From Pseudomonadales bacterium (GTDB lineage: Bacteria > Pseudomonadota > Gammaproteobacteria > Pseudomonadales > Ketobacteraceae): a stretch of DNA of 64,000 nucleotides. The position numbers were made by a program, and so were the translations under genes. The DNA is taken from assembly GCA_002701845.1 (NCBI GenBank), contig NZXG01000044.1, forward strand, positions 1 to 64,000. The letters run 5' to 3'. The notes beneath the pieces are model-generated. The model had not been told where the DNA came from. It made no database searches and saw nothing but the letters and a program-made list of their open reading frames with translations. Position 1 is the stretch's first letter; every line of letters begins with the position of its first letter. Positions 32,911-41,882 of this stretch are shown in pieces.

Positions 32911-34659
32911 TCAGGGCGCCTCCGCCGCGGGGTCCACCGCCATACTGGCGTTCTGTTCAGGCTCGGCGTCAGGGTCGACGATGGGCGACTGGTCTAAATT
33001 GGGCAAATAAGGCCGGAACCGCTGTTCGATGGACAGCACCTCCTCCCGATAGCCCGCCTCATCCAGCACATGGGGCTTTAACAGAATGACCAGTTCGCTT
33101 TTGGTCTTGCGTCGCAGGCGCTGGGTAAAGAGTACATCGCCCACCACAGGCAGATCCCCCAGAAAGGGAATCTTTGATACCTCTTCTTTGTAGCTGTCCT
33201 GCATCAGGCCACCGATAACCACCACCTGGCCATTGGCGGCGCGAATGATGCTATCGGTCTCCCGGATGGTGCTGAAGGCCAGGGGCAGTGACAGTTCCTC
33301 CTCCCCCAGGCCGATATCCTTACGCTTTTCCACCACTTCGGAAATGGAGGGATGTACATGCAGAATCACTTCCCCCGCATCCGATATCTGCGGCGTTACA
33401 TCCAGTGCGATGCCGGAAAAAAACGGCGTCAGAGTCACGTCCGGAGTATCGCTGACCACGGTGGAAGTGGTGGTGGTGGTGGTTGAAATGTCGGTGACAA
33501 AAAACTCGTCGGAACCCACTTTGATCACCGCTTTCTGATTGTTCAGGGTGGAAATGCGGGGACTGGACAGCACTTTCACGTCCCCCTGCAGTTCCAATAA
33601 CTGCAGCACCGCGGTGAAGTCAGTGAAATTGGCACCGATGGTAAACACGCCACCCACCAGGGACACGTTATCGGCAATCAGGGAGCGGAAGTCCGCGTCC
33701 TCCAGGCCCGCCGCCACTTTGTTATCACTGGTTTCCAGGCTGCCGTTGTAGCCCTCACCAAAGGTATCCCAGCGGATACCGGTGGCAAACCCCTGGGACA
33801 GTTCCACCTCCAGAATCTTGGCTTCAATCAGCACCTGCTGTTTCAGGCTGAGCTGGGCGCTGTCCAGAAAATTCTGTACTTCCCGCAGCTCCGCGGGCAG
33901 GGCCTTCACCACCGCGATACCGGATACCGGATCCACCACCACGGTGCGGCCGTCACCGGATCCGATAATCATGCTGATCATATTGCTCAACTGTTGCCAG
34001 AATGCGCTGCTGCTTTCGGTCTTGATGTTACTGCTCTGCTGCACTTCGGTGGTCCGGGAGCTGCTGGTGCTATTGCCGCTGGACTCCTCTTCCCCGGAGG
34101 TACTCACCTGGCCGCTACTGACGGAGGTGGTAGACATACCCAGGCGGTTGATGTTCAAGTAGTTGATCCGAAACACCCGGCTCTGCATGGTCTTGGGCAG
34201 AATCTGATAGCCGTAGGGCTTGCGCACAAAGTCATAGCCGTAAGCATCGCGCACGGCTTTCAGAGTTTCCTCCAGATTGACACTGCGCAGGTTGATGCTG
34301 ATATTGCCGCCCACCTCGGGGTGCACCACCATATTCACCGAAGAACCGTGCACCAGGCTCATAAAGAACTGGCGCGCCGGGGTGTCGCTGGCGGTGACAT
34401 CAAACCGGGGCAAGGTCGGGCCGGGCTTTGGCTGCGGAGCCGGCCGTGCCACCGGTTGCACGGGAGTAGCGATGGCCCCAGGCTGCGGCGGCCGTTGCGC
34501 CGAAGGTTGCCCCGGCAGTGGCGGCGCTGGCGCTGGATCAGCAACCACCGGGGGGGTGTCAGATTGCGCCGGGGATGCAGGCTGATACCAACTGGCACAA
34601 CCGGCCAGTCCCAGCCACAGGCAACAGAGCGGCGCCATGGTTCGAACAAAGTTATTCAT
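32911..34659 (-). CDS. mshL: MSHA secretin MshL
   Basis: Outer-membrane channel through which the pilus passes, 582 residues. The lipobox (LAGC, Cys21) marks a lipoprotein. A Pro/Gln/Ala-rich linker to about residue 85 is followed by a secretin N-domain ([22 protein letters not shown]) and the C-terminal secretin domain with [20 protein letters not shown] and [11 protein letters not shown] Ser/Thr-rich low-complexity insert around residues 180-215 is notable. It overlaps mshK by 8 bases. Confidence 0.94.
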   Translation of the reverse strand: MNNFVRTMAPLCCLWLGLAGCASWYQPASPAQSDTPPVVADPAPAPPLPGQPSAQRPPQPGAIATPVQPVARPAPQPKPGPTLPRFDVTASDTPARQFFMSLVHGSSVNMVVHPEVGGNISINLRSVNLEETLKAVRDAYGYDFVRKPYGYQILPKTMQSRVFRINYLNINRLGMSTTSVSSGQVSTSGEEESSGNSTSSSRTTEVQQSSNIKTESSSAFWQQLSNMISMIIGSGDGRTVVVDPVSGIAVVKALPAELREVQNFLDSAQLSLKQQVLIEAKILEVELSQGFATGIRWDTFGEGYNGSLETSDNKVAAGLEDADFRSLIADNVSLVGGVFTIGANFTDFTAVLQLLELQGDVKVLSSPRISTLNNQKAVIKVGSDEFFVTDISTTTTTTSTVVSDTPDVTLTPFFSGIALDVTPQISDAGEVILHVHPSISEVVEKRKDIGLGEEELSLPLAFSTIRETDSIIRAANGQVVVIGGLMQDSYKEEVSKIPFLGDLPVVGDVLFTQRLRRKTKSELVILLKPHVLDEAGYREEVLSIEQRFRPYLPNLDQSPIVDPDAEPEQNASMAVDPAAEAP

Positions 34660-34978
34660 CGCTATGATCCTTGCGTATCTGCGCCAGTGGCAACTGCAGG
34701 GTAATGTACTGCCCGGCCCTCACCAATCGCACCCGATCGGATTCAATCCGCAGTACCCGGGCCCCGGCCACGGTATCGGACTCGCCCACCACGGTTTCAT
34801 TAATGATGGCCCGGCGCAGTCTGGCATCGTCCACAATCAGGCTCAGATGCAGACTTTCCTGGGCCACGGGATTGGCCGCGGCGCCAAAAAACGGAGGCCG
34901 GGTCGGGTCCTGTCCGGCGTGGAGCCAGGTCGTACCCAGCGCCAACAACAAGGTGACACTAAAGCGAATGAGGAACAC
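34652..34978 (-). CDS. mshK: MSHA biogenesis protein MshK
   Basis: A 108-residue periplasmic protein with a signal peptide (about residues 1-21, [12 protein letters not shown]), followed by the DPTRPPFFG motif of the MshK/PilP-GspC-like group. A small beta domain occupies the rest ([28 protein letters not shown]...). Such proteins link the inner-membrane complex to the secretin. It overlaps mshJ by 20 and mshL by 8 bases. Confidence 0.87.
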   Translation of the reverse strand: MFLIRFSVTLLLALGTTWLHAGQDPTRPPFFGAAANPVAQESLHLSLIVDDARLRRAIINETVVGESDTVAGARVLRIESDRVRLVRAGQYITLQLPLAQIRKDHSDE

Positions 34979-35636
34979 GCAACAACTCCTCCTCAGAACT
35001 CAGGGTATGGACCTGCAGCCAGAGGCTGCCTTTGGGGTATTCATCCACTACATACTCCAGGTGGTCCCACAGTAGTCGGGTTGGCAACGCTTCCACCGCC
35101 GCCAGATAATCTCTGACCTGAAAGAATGAGCCCGCCAGCTTCAGCTCCAGATCATGCTGGTAAATAGCGGCGGACTGGGCCTGCTGTTCGTCCGCCACCA
35201 ACAGGCGCCGGGCAGGTTTGGATTTCACGCTTTCCACCCGCAGGCCGTACTGCTCACTCAACAGCTCCGCCAGCAGGTGCGGCATTTCCTGAGGCGCAAT
35301 CAGGCCCTCGGTAAAGCGGGCAATCTGCTGATCCACCTGATCGTGTTGCTGTTGCAGCTGCTCGATAGAAGCCTTCAGCACCAGGTTGGGGTTGGCGCGG
35401 ATGGCGGCCTCCAGCTCATCGATGCGCTGGGAGGCCTGCTCCATATTGCTGAGCAGGCTGGCTTTATCCCGTTCCAGGGTCTCCCGCTCCTGCATCCACG
35501 GCCGCAATAGCAGCTGGTCGAACAGCCCCAGTAGCAGGACAATCACTGCTCCCAGGATAATGGCACGCTCCCGCAAACTGAGCTGATGCAACCGGGTCTC
35601 GATTTCCTGGTATTTACTCTGTACTGGACTCGTCAT
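34959..35636 (-). CDS. mshJ: MSHA biogenesis protein MshJ (PilO/GspM-like)
   Basis: A 225-residue inner-membrane protein. A short cytoplasmic N-terminus and one membrane span (about 24-42, ERAIILGAVIVLLLGLFDQLLL) precede a coiled coil (about 50-110) and a ferredoxin-like periplasmic domain, the layout of PilO/GspM. It overlaps mshI2 by 23 bases and mshK by 20. Confidence 0.87.
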   Translation of the reverse strand: MTSPVQSKYQEIETRLHQLSLRERAIILGAVIVLLLGLFDQLLLRPWMQERETLERDKASLLSNMEQASQRIDELEAAIRANPNLVLKASIEQLQQQHDQVDQQIARFTEGLIAPQEMPHLLAELLSEQYGLRVESVKSKPARRLLVADEQQAQSAAIYQHDLELKLAGSFFQVRDYLAAVEALPTRLLWDHLEYVVDEYPKGSLWLQVHTLSSEEELLRVPHSL

Positions 35637-36234
35637 GCTGGGTACTCACACCGAACGTCAAAAACCGGTCATTGTCTTCCATGCGTTCCAGGTCAAACAC
35701 TTTAAATCCCACGCCGCGGAAACTGGGTTCCTGCCGCAGTTGCGCCACATAATCCGGCAGCGCCTTGGGTTTATCCGTCACTCCGTAGAGACTGATTTCC
35801 GGCCCGGGGCTGTTCAGCACAATGCGGGTCAGCCACACCGCCGGTTGATCCATATTGGCCAGGGCCTGTAAATAACCGGAGAACTGCACCTGATGGGAGT
35901 CTCCCTGCCGCTGCAGTTGATTCAGAAACAGGCGCTTGCCCTGCAAACCCTGTTGCAACCGGGTTTCCTGCTGTTGCAGCCGGGTATCCAGAACGATGCT
36001 GTCCACTTCCGCCTGCAGGCTGTCGATGGACTGCTCCATCTTCAGCTTCGAGGCTTCCATCTGCGCCAGGGTCTGGCGGGCCTGCCGGGTTCGGTTCCAT
36101 TCCAGCACCGTGATCATGCACAACAACACCAGCGCCACCAGGCTCACTGCCAGCATCTGCCGCAACGGCAGTTTGATCACCGGGGGGTGAAAGCTTTCCT
36201 GATAAAAATTGACGCGCTGAACAAGGCTACTCAC
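35614..36234 (-). CDS. MSHA biogenesis protein, PilN-like (MshI2)
   Basis: A 206-residue PilN/GspL-C-like protein. A cytoplasmic N-terminal segment (RVNFYQESFHPP, the position of the PilM-binding NLLP-type motif) precedes a membrane span (about 27-46). A coiled coil (residues 50-100) and a periplasmic domain follow. In Vibrio and Shewanella the corresponding gene is annotated as mshI1 or mshI2; the naming varies, so no symbol is given. It overlaps mshI by 8 bases. Confidence 0.85.
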   Translation of the reverse strand: MSSLVQRVNFYQESFHPPVIKLPLRQMLAVSLVALVLLCMITVLEWNRTRQARQTLAQMEASKLKMEQSIDSLQAEVDSIVLDTRLQQQETRLQQGLQGKRLFLNQLQRQGDSHQVQFSGYLQALANMDQPAVWLTRIVLNSPGPEISLYGVTDKPKALPDYVAQLRQEPSFRGVGFKVFDLERMEDNDRFLTFGVSTQHDESSTE

Positions 36235-37174
36235 GCCATCCTCCCAGCGCCGCCCCCAGGGCCGGGGCCAGCGCCCCCTGGCTGAGGTCTGTATCGGCGG
36301 TCATCGCCAGCGCCGACTCCGCCAAAGGTTCCGCCTTAATCGGCAAGCGGCCACTCAACTCATCACACCAGGCTTCCTGCTCCGGGGCGTCAGTCACCAG
36401 GTAAAGACGCGTGATGCCGGACTTGCCCACCTGGCTTTCGTAGTAATCCAGGGAGCGCTGTACATCCAGTGCCAGGTTGTCCACCGGATCCTGCTGAAAA
36501 TCCAGGTTGCCGCTGAACACGCCGGTCCCTGCCGCCAGTTCGATGGTACGGGTCAGATAGAGGGCCCCCTGCTCCACCAGATTGATGGTGCCCCCTTCGC
36601 CGTTGAGGTACAGAAAAGCCGCCCCCTGCTCCTGCAGCTCGGGTATTACCCCGGCCAGGGCGGTCAACGCCAGTTCATTGATCGTGATTTCCTGCAACAA
36701 CAGATCAGCCCGGTGGCACTCATCCACCAGCCGCTGAATCAGGTCCCGCTCCGCCACTGCCACGTAGAGCATATTCATCCGCCCGCGATAGGCATCCTGA
36801 GGCAAACGGAAGGCGTCCAGCACCATATTTTCCACCGGCTGGGTGATCAGATCCTTCACTTTCCAGCGCACCGCCTCCCGCAGCTCGGCATCGGGCACGT
36901 CCGGCGCATCCACCAGCAGCAGGTTGTAGTACTGATGCCCCAGGCAGATATGGAGCGGAGCCTGGGGCGGTGGCGCTGCCGCCAGCAGTGCTTTCAATGC
37001 CGCGGCGGGGCTGGCAAAGGATTGCTGCAGACTGAAACTTTGGGTAACCTGCTGGCCGGCATCCGACTGTTGCAGCAGGCACCACAGGGCACGTTCCGGC
37101 GCCAGGCTTATGCCCAGCACTTGGTCCCCGCTTTGTTTGTCCTGCCGCAACAGTCGTTTTAACCAGCCACTCAT
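36227..37174 (-). CDS. mshI: MSHA biogenesis protein MshI (PilM-like)
   Basis: A 315-residue cytoplasmic actin-fold protein of the PilM/GspL-N class, first gene of the operon. It begins with MSGWLKRLLR and the GDQVLGISLAPERALWCLLQ strand, the phosphate-1 region of the fold. The segment AVRWKVKDLITQP is conserved in PilM proteins. It recruits the PilN-like partner encoded next. Upstream lies the divergent trmL gene, with a palindrome in between. Confidence 0.87.
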   Translation of the reverse strand: MSGWLKRLLRQDKQSGDQVLGISLAPERALWCLLQQSDAGQQVTQSFSLQQSFASPAAALKALLAAAPPPQAPLHICLGHQYYNLLLVDAPDVPDAELREAVRWKVKDLITQPVENMVLDAFRLPQDAYRGRMNMLYVAVAERDLIQRLVDECHRADLLLQEITINELALTALAGVIPELQEQGAAFLYLNGEGGTINLVEQGALYLTRTIELAAGTGVFSGNLDFQQDPVDNLALDVQRSLDYYESQVGKSGITRLYLVTDAPEQEAWCDELSGRLPIKAEPLAESALAMTADTDLSQGALAPALGAALGGWRE

Positions 37175-37236
37175 CGCCTATCCTGATTCGGGAAAATGAA
37201 CCCCTTTAGTGAAAGCGTAGACGACAATTTTCAAAT

Positions 37237-37252
37237 GGTGATAAGAATCACC
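37237..37252. promoter_or_regulatory. Palindrome between mshI and trmL, possible operator
   Basis: GGTGAT-AAGA-ATCACC is a perfect 6+6 inverted repeat in the 139-base divergent intergenic region, 62 bases before mshI. A TTGAAA lies just downstream in the mshI direction. It could bind a regulator of the pilus operon; no known consensus was matched. Confidence 0.4.
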
Positions 37253-37313
37253 GGCTTAGCGTTCATTATTAAGGCAGCAATAAGCACCTGAGGATCGGCG
37301 GTAACCCCCTGTA

Positions 37314-37778
37314 ATGCTTCACATTGTATTATTTCAACCGGAAATCCCCCCCAATACCGGCAATATTATCCGCCTGTGTGCCAACACCGGCATGGCCCTG
37401 CATCTGATTGAACCCCTGGGCTTTACCCTGGACGACAAGCGTATGCGCCGGGCGGGCCTGGATTATCACGAATGGGCCCGGGTGCAGTTGCACGGGGATT
37501 TTGAAAGCTTCCTGGAACAGGTCCGGCCCAATGCCTGTTACGCCCTTTCCACCAAGGGCCACCGGCATTACCACCAGGTCAGCTATCAGCCCGGGGACGC
37601 CATTGTGTTCGGGCCGGAAACCCGGGGGCTGCCGCAGTGGCTGCGGGAGCACGCGGCGGTCACCGGCTGTATCCGCATTCCCATGCAGGGAACCAGCCGC
37701 AGCCTGAACCTGTCCAATGCCGCCGCCATCGTGCTGTATGAGGCCTGGCGCCAGCTGGACTTTGCCGGGGCGCAATAA
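37314..37778 (+). CDS. trmL: tRNA (cytidine(34)-2'-O)-methyltransferase TrmL
   Basis: SPOUT-class enzyme methylating the wobble ribose (C34 or cmnm5U34) of the two tRNA-Leu isoacceptors. At 154 residues it has the standard length. The three SPOUT motifs are clear: NTGNIIRLCANTG, the VFGPETRGLP strand and IPMQGTSRSLNLSNAAAIVLYE, which forms the knot and SAM site. It is divergent from the MSHA operon. In Pseudomonas trmL lies between ntrC and secB, as here. Confidence 0.96.
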   Translation: MLHIVLFQPEIPPNTGNIIRLCANTGMALHLIEPLGFTLDDKRMRRAGLDYHEWARVQLHGDFESFLEQVRPNACYALSTKGHRHYHQVSYQPGDAIVFGPETRGLPQWLREHAAVTGCIRIPMQGTSRSLNLSNAAAIVLYEAWRQLDFAGAQ

Positions 37779-37863
37779 TCGCGGTTTTTTTTCCGCTACG
37801 GGTAAACCCCAGGGCCCACGCTTCGTTAATAGCAATACCCATCAAGAAAAACGGAGCTGGACC

Positions 37864-38397
37864 ATGAACAACAAACTGATTTTGACCACCGCCCTGCTGG
37901 GCAGCCTGATCACTCTACCGGCCCTGGCGGAACAACCCCGGATCAAGCACCGCCACAGCTTTCAGACCGAAGTGACCCGCAGTACCGATGCCGGGCGCAG
38001 CATGACCCGGCGCACCGAACAGGTGGCCAGCGAGAACCGGTTCCAGCGCCAGACCCAGGTGCAAACCGGCGCCGGTAAAAGCGCCAGCCGCTCGGTGAGC
38101 GGTGAGTATGACCCGGAGACCCGCACCTATACCCGGCAGCTGGAAGGCACCCGGTTCAATGGCGATGAGTACAGCGCCCAGCGCCAGACCCAAAAGACAG
38201 AGAATGGCCTGGTTCGCACCCGCACCCGCACCAATGCCGACGGTGAAACCGCCTCCGGCACCCTGACTCGGGAGCGGGACCGGGAGCAGCAGACCCTGAC
38301 CCAGCAAATCGAGGCCACCGGCTTTGACGGCCAGACCTACACCGCCACCCGAACCCGTAGCCGCCTTCAGGCGGGCGAAGAACCGGCTGGTGAGTAA
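37864..38397 (+). CDS. Exported Arg/Thr/Gln-rich repeat protein
   Basis: A 177-residue secreted protein of no recognised family. A signal peptide runs to PALA (about residue 21). The mature part is highly polar, rich in Arg, Thr, Gln and Glu, with no cysteine. A ~45-residue unit seems to occur twice: SGEYDPETRTYTRQLEGTRFNGDEYSAQRQ and, later, the SGTLTRERDREQQTLTQQ-EATGFDGQTYTATR segment. GGAG upstream supports the ATG. It lies 28 bases before the ECF sigma gene and may be its target or part of its operon. Function unknown. Confidence 0.7.
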   Translation: MNNKLILTTALLGSLITLPALAEQPRIKHRHSFQTEVTRSTDAGRSMTRRTEQVASENRFQRQTQVQTGAGKSASRSVSGEYDPETRTYTRQLEGTRFNGDEYSAQRQTQKTENGLVRTRTRTNADGETASGTLTRERDREQQTLTQQIEATGFDGQTYTATRTRSRLQAGEEPAGE

Positions 38398-38425
38398 CAG
38401 GCGGGCCCTGCTATAGTCGCCAGCT

Positions 38426-39001
38426 ATGACCAGTGCCGCGATTCCACTCAACCTCGACAGCTTCCTGGCCAGCATTGAGCGCCGTGCTTATCGCATGGCG
38501 CTGCTGGCAACCGGGAATCACAGTGACGCCCTGGACCTGGTGCAGGACACCATGTTGAAGCTGAGTCAGAACTACGGCGATGCGGACGCCGCCAGCTGGC
38601 CACCCTTGTTCCAACGCATTTTGCAAAACCGGATTCTGGACTGGCACCGGCAACAACAACGTCGACGGCGCTTGTTTGTGTTCACCCGCCCCCTGGACGA
38701 GGATGCGGAGGCTGAAGCGGAAAGTCAGCTGGAGCAGTTACCCGAGCCCCGGGACCACAATCCGGCCCAGCTGCTGGAACTGGCCCGGGACACGGAAGCG
38801 GCCCTCGGCGCCATTGGCCGCCTGCCCCTCCGCCAGCAACAGGCGTTTCTGTTGCGGGCCTGGGAGGGCCTGGATGTACGGGCGACGGCGGCCGCCATGG
38901 AATGTAGCGAGGGCGCGGTGAAGTCCCATTATTTTCGGGCCCTGCACAACCTGCGTCAGTGGCTGCAAACCCCGGCGGAACCCAAGGAGGTAAGCCTATG
39001 A
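38426..39001 (+). CDS. ECF-type RNA polymerase sigma factor
   Basis: A 191-residue sigma-70 family factor with only regions 2 and 4. Region 2 covers about residues 15-85 (LDLVQDTMLKL, then FQRILQNRILDWHRQQQRRRR, which recognises the -10). Region 4 covers about 115-185 (RLPLRQQQAFLLRAWEGLDVRATAAAMECSEGAVKSHYFRALHNLR). The stop overlaps the next start (ATGA). The downstream gene is a membrane protein with the layout of a DUF3619 anti-sigma partner. The signal sensed is unknown. Confidence 0.93.
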   Translation: MTSAAIPLNLDSFLASIERRAYRMALLATGNHSDALDLVQDTMLKLSQNYGDADAASWPPLFQRILQNRILDWHRQQQRRRRLFVFTRPLDEDAEAEAESQLEQLPEPRDHNPAQLLELARDTEAALGAIGRLPLRQQQAFLLRAWEGLDVRATAAAMECSEGAVKSHYFRALHNLRQWLQTPAEPKEVSL

Positions 39002-39318
39002 GCGAGGCGCATGACAAACTGGCGAGGACGCTGGCGAAAACCCTGGATCAAAGCCTGGAGCAACTGGATCAGGACACGCTGCAACAATTGCGGGCCGCCC
39101 GGGAACAGGCCCAGGCCACCCGTAGGCGCCTCTGGCGTCCGGCGCTGGCCAGTGCCGCCGCCCTGGTGTTACTGGTGAGCGGAAGCTGGTTCCTGAGCCA
39201 GCAGCAACACCCCGGCGGCCAGCAACCAAGCCTGGCGGACAGCTATCTCAGCGAAGATCCGCAGATGCTGGCGGACTGGGAGATGCTGGCAGCCATTGGT
39301 GAGTCACCGGATGCCTAG
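38998..39318 (+). CDS. DUF3619-like putative anti-sigma factor
   Basis: A 106-residue single-span membrane protein. A cytoplasmic helical part of ~50 residues (LARTLAKTLDQSLEQLDQDTL) comes first, then a transmembrane helix (about 51-66, LASAAALVLLVSGSWFL), and a short periplasmic tail. This is the layout of DUF3619 proteins, which sit directly after ECF sigma genes in beta- and gammaproteobacteria. The ATG at 38998, with AAGGAGG eight bases upstream, overlaps the sigma stop. Anti-sigma function is inferred from position and topology. Confidence 0.75.
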   Translation: MSEAHDKLARTLAKTLDQSLEQLDQDTLQQLRAAREQAQATRRRLWRPALASAAALVLLVSGSWFLSQQQHPGGQQPSLADSYLSEDPQMLADWEMLAAIGESPDA

Positions 39319-39565
39319 GTACGGACTGCAAGCCTGTCTCCTGCTATTGGGATTTTGCACCGGGGCCCTGGCTCAGGAACCGGCGCCACCGGCGGCATTC
39401 TGGGACTATTACCTGAATTACAGTGACCGCGACGGCCAGGTTTTCGACCCCCTGGACCTGGCGCAAACCCAACGCCTGGCCCGGGATAACCCGGAGCCGG
39501 AACAACAGCCGGCTCCCCACCGGGCCGCAGCAGGGTCAACCCAACAAGAGGAATCATCACCATGA
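39311..39565 (+). CDS. Small exported protein of the ECF sigma operon
   Basis: An 84-residue protein with a signal peptide (to about residue 21, GALAQ). The mature part carries an aromatic- and acid-rich segment, FWDYYLNYSDRDGQVFDPLDL, and a Gln/Pro-rich end. It overlaps the preceding and following genes, so it is translated with the operon. No family is recognised. Confidence 0.7.
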   Translation: MPRYGLQACLLLLGFCTGALAQEPAPPAAFWDYYLNYSDRDGQVFDPLDLAQTQRLARDNPEPEQQPAPHRAAAGSTQQEESSP

Positions 39566-40077
39566 AACACTGGGTAATCACAATCTGCCTGGTGCTGGGC
39601 ATCACCACCCTGGGCAATGGGGCCCTGGCCGAACCTTCCAGCTGGCAACAATTACCGGCGGAAACCCGGGCGCTGCTCCAGAACATGGCCGGACAATGGG
39701 ACTCCCTGGATCCGGAGCAGCAGAAAAACCTGCTGGCCGCCGTGCGCCGTTATCAGCGCCTGCCGCCGGAACAGCAGCAACAACTGCAGGCGCGGTTCCA
39801 ACGCTGGCAGGAGCTGGCGCCGGAAACCCGCGAACAACTGCGCCAGCGTTTCCAAACCTTTCGCCAACTGCCGCCGGAACAGCAGCAGCAGATCCGTGAC
39901 CGCTACCGCTGGTTTCAATCTTTGCCCACGGAAGAGCAACAGCAACTCCGCGCCGGCTGGCAATCCCTGTCGGTGGATGAGCGTCAGGAATTACGGGAAC
40001 GCTTGCGGGGCGCCTCCCTGGAACAAAGACGGGAAATGCGCGATCGCCTGAAACAACGTCTGCGCCAGCGCCGCTAA
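39562..40077 (+). CDS. DUF3106 repeat protein
   Basis: A 171-residue exported protein. After a signal peptide (to about residue 23, GALAE) it consists of ~20-residue helical repeats rich in Gln, Arg and Glu. The unit is LPPEQQQQLQARFQRWQEL, with five or six copies varying in PPEQ, APET, PTEE and SVDE. This is the DUF3106 pattern, often found with ECF sigma and DUF3619 genes. The repeat may bind metal or act as a periplasmic chaperone-like sensor; that is inference. ATGA overlap with the upstream gene. Confidence 0.85.
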   Translation: MKHWVITICLVLGITTLGNGALAEPSSWQQLPAETRALLQNMAGQWDSLDPEQQKNLLAAVRRYQRLPPEQQQQLQARFQRWQELAPETREQLRQRFQTFRQLPPEQQQQIRDRYRWFQSLPTEEQQQLRAGWQSLSVDERQELRERLRGASLEQRREMRDRLKQRLRQRR

Positions 40078-40089
40078 GTGAGTATCAGC

Positions 40090-40980
40090 ATGCATAAGCC
40101 TCCGATCCCCCTGGTTGCTGCTCTCCTGATGGTGCTGGCCACGGGCCAGGCCCGGGGGGCACCGCAATGGGAGTTTGCAGTGAGCGCGGAACGGGCCGAA
40201 CAGGCGTTTGCCTCGGAATACGATGCGGCGGAAGCCACCATCGATACCATTACCTTTACCCCCGGGTTGTCCGCCGGCAACTGGCAGTTCAGTTTGACCA
40301 TGCCCTGGCAATCCATCGACGGCAGTTATTTTGTCAACAATCTCTACCCCAACCTGGCCCGCACCTGCGATGCGCTCAACGAGCTGTCGTCGCTAGAGAA
40401 ACTGATTCTGGTGCGCAACACCGGTTTCACCGTCCAGGATCTACAGTATTGCAGCGACACCGGCGGCCGGGTCACCGCCAGCGGCCAGGACTCGGTCAGT
40501 GGCTGGAACGACTTTGAACTGTTCGCCAACTATTACCTGCCCCCGGTGAATGAGTTTGTGTCCGGCTCTCTGGGCCTGGGCTATCAGTTTGACAATGGCG
40601 ACGCAACCGAGGGCCTGGGTAACGGCGCCCAACTGGCCATGGTGGAAACCGCCTGGCTGTTCCGCTCCACCCACGCCAGCCTGCTGACCACCCTGGGTTA
40701 TCGCTTTGTGGTCAGTGAGCCCAGCCACTATGACATGCAGGATCACGGCTACGCCGCCCTGGATGCCCGCTGGCATATCTGGCGGCAACTGGATTTGGGA
40801 ATAGAGTATTCGTATCAGCAAACCGACAATGACCTGTTCTCCGACTACGACTATTTTACCTACTTTGTCGGCGTGCAGTTTGGCGGCCACTGGAACGCCC
40901 GGGTTTTCACCGTGGACTACGGCGATGAAGCCGGCTTTCCCGAGCAGGAAATCGGCGCCAGCCTCGCTTACTACTTTTGA
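40090..40980 (+). CDS. Probable outer-membrane beta-barrel protein
   Basis: A 296-residue exported protein with a signal peptide (to about residue 22, GQARG). Alternating strands are rich in aromatic residues, such as NWQFSLTMPWQSIDGSYFV, GSLGLGYQFDNG and QLDLGIEYSYQQ. The C-terminus, ASLAYYF, ends in the Phe typical of BAM-dependent barrels. Two cysteines (TCDAL, QYCSD) are about 36 residues apart in one loop region and could be disulfide-bonded. The ATG at 40090 is used; GTG at 40078 is an alternative. It is the last gene of the ECF sigma operon. Confidence 0.75.
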   Translation: MHKPPIPLVAALLMVLATGQARGAPQWEFAVSAERAEQAFASEYDAAEATIDTITFTPGLSAGNWQFSLTMPWQSIDGSYFVNNLYPNLARTCDALNELSSLEKLILVRNTGFTVQDLQYCSDTGGRVTASGQDSVSGWNDFELFANYYLPPVNEFVSGSLGLGYQFDNGDATEGLGNGAQLAMVETAWLFRSTHASLLTTLGYRFVVSEPSHYDMQDHGYAALDARWHIWRQLDLGIEYSYQQTDNDLFSDYDYFTYFVGVQFGGHWNARVFTVDYGDEAGFPEQEIGASLAYYF

Positions 40981-41114
40981 ATCCGGCGGCTTCTGGGGAG
41001 AGAGCCTTCCCGTTGCGCCAGCATGGACTGCCCATCACCGCAGTCAGCGGCAGATTGGCCCTGGGTTGGACGCCATGGCACAATAGCAACGGCATTCGGT
41101 ATACAGGGCCCGGC

Positions 41115-41882
41115 ATGAAAAAAATAGCCTTCTTCAACGTCAAGGGCGGTGTGGGTAAGACCACCTCCGCGGTGAACATTGCCTGGCTGGCGGCGCAGGG
41201 GGGGATGCCCACCCTGCTCTGGGATCTGGACCCCCAGAGTTGTGCGTCCTGGTATCTGGGCATTGACGATGATGCGGTGGATAAAAAGTCCATCAATATC
41301 TTTAAGGGGAAAACGCCGGTGGGGCGGCTGCGACTGCACACGGCCCACTCCCGCCTGTCGGTGATTCCGGCGGATCTGAGCCTGCGCAAACTGGAATTGT
41401 TACTGGCGCAGGAAGCCAAGTCCGATCAATTACTGGCGCGGCTGACGGATCATCTCAGTGAACGGCAGCAGCTGATTGTCTACGACTGCGCGCCCGCCTA
41501 TTCGCAACTGTCGGAGAGCCTGTTTGCCAGCTGTGACCTGCTGGCGGTACCGCTGTTGCCATCACCCCTGTCGGTGCGTTCCTACCAGCAGCTGACGGCG
41601 TTTCTGCAGAAAAAGAAACGCTGGAAAAAACTGCAAACACTGCCGTTTTTTACCATGGTGGACCGGCGGCGCAAAATCCACAACGATGTCATAGAGCACG
41701 CCAAGAGCATCATAGGGGATGATGACCCGGTCATCATCCCCTATGCCAGTGAGTACGAAAAAATGGGCATCCACCGGGCGCCCATTCATGCCTTTGCGCC
41801 CTCCAGCAAGAGCGCAAAGGCTTACGAAGCCCTCTGGCAGCGGCTACAACACCAACTGGTAAAGACTACAGTTCGTAGTTGA
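41115..41882 (+). CDS. ParA-type ATPase (MinD/ParA family), no ParB partner
   Basis: A 255-residue deviant-Walker ATPase. KGGVGKTT at residues 10-17 contains the signature second lysine, and DLDPQ and the switch segment VYDCAPAYSQLS follow. ParA proteins position DNA or protein complexes. No parB-like gene is adjacent, so this is an orphan. It resembles small chromosomal ParA-like proteins used to place other cargo, such as chemoreceptors or carboxysomes. The ATG at 41115 begins the Walker region; upstream extension is unlikely. The 3' end overlaps the convergent autotransporter gene by 17 bases. Confidence 0.85.
   Translation: MKKIAFFNVKGGVGKTTSAVNIAWLAAQGGMPTLLWDLDPQSCASWYLGIDDDAVDKKSINIFKGKTPVGRLRLHTAHSRLSVIPADLSLRKLELLLAQEAKSDQLLARLTDHLSERQQLIVYDCAPAYSQLSESLFASCDLLAVPLLPSPLSVRSYQQLTAFLQKKKRWKKLQTLPFFTMVDRRRKIHNDVIEHAKSIIGDDDPVIIPYASEYEKMGIHRAPIHAFAPSSKSAKAYEALWQRLQHQLVKTTVRS

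Noticed and set aside
39700..40070. Tandem DNA repeats in the DUF3106 gene
   Set aside because: Explained as coding repeats of a helical protein.
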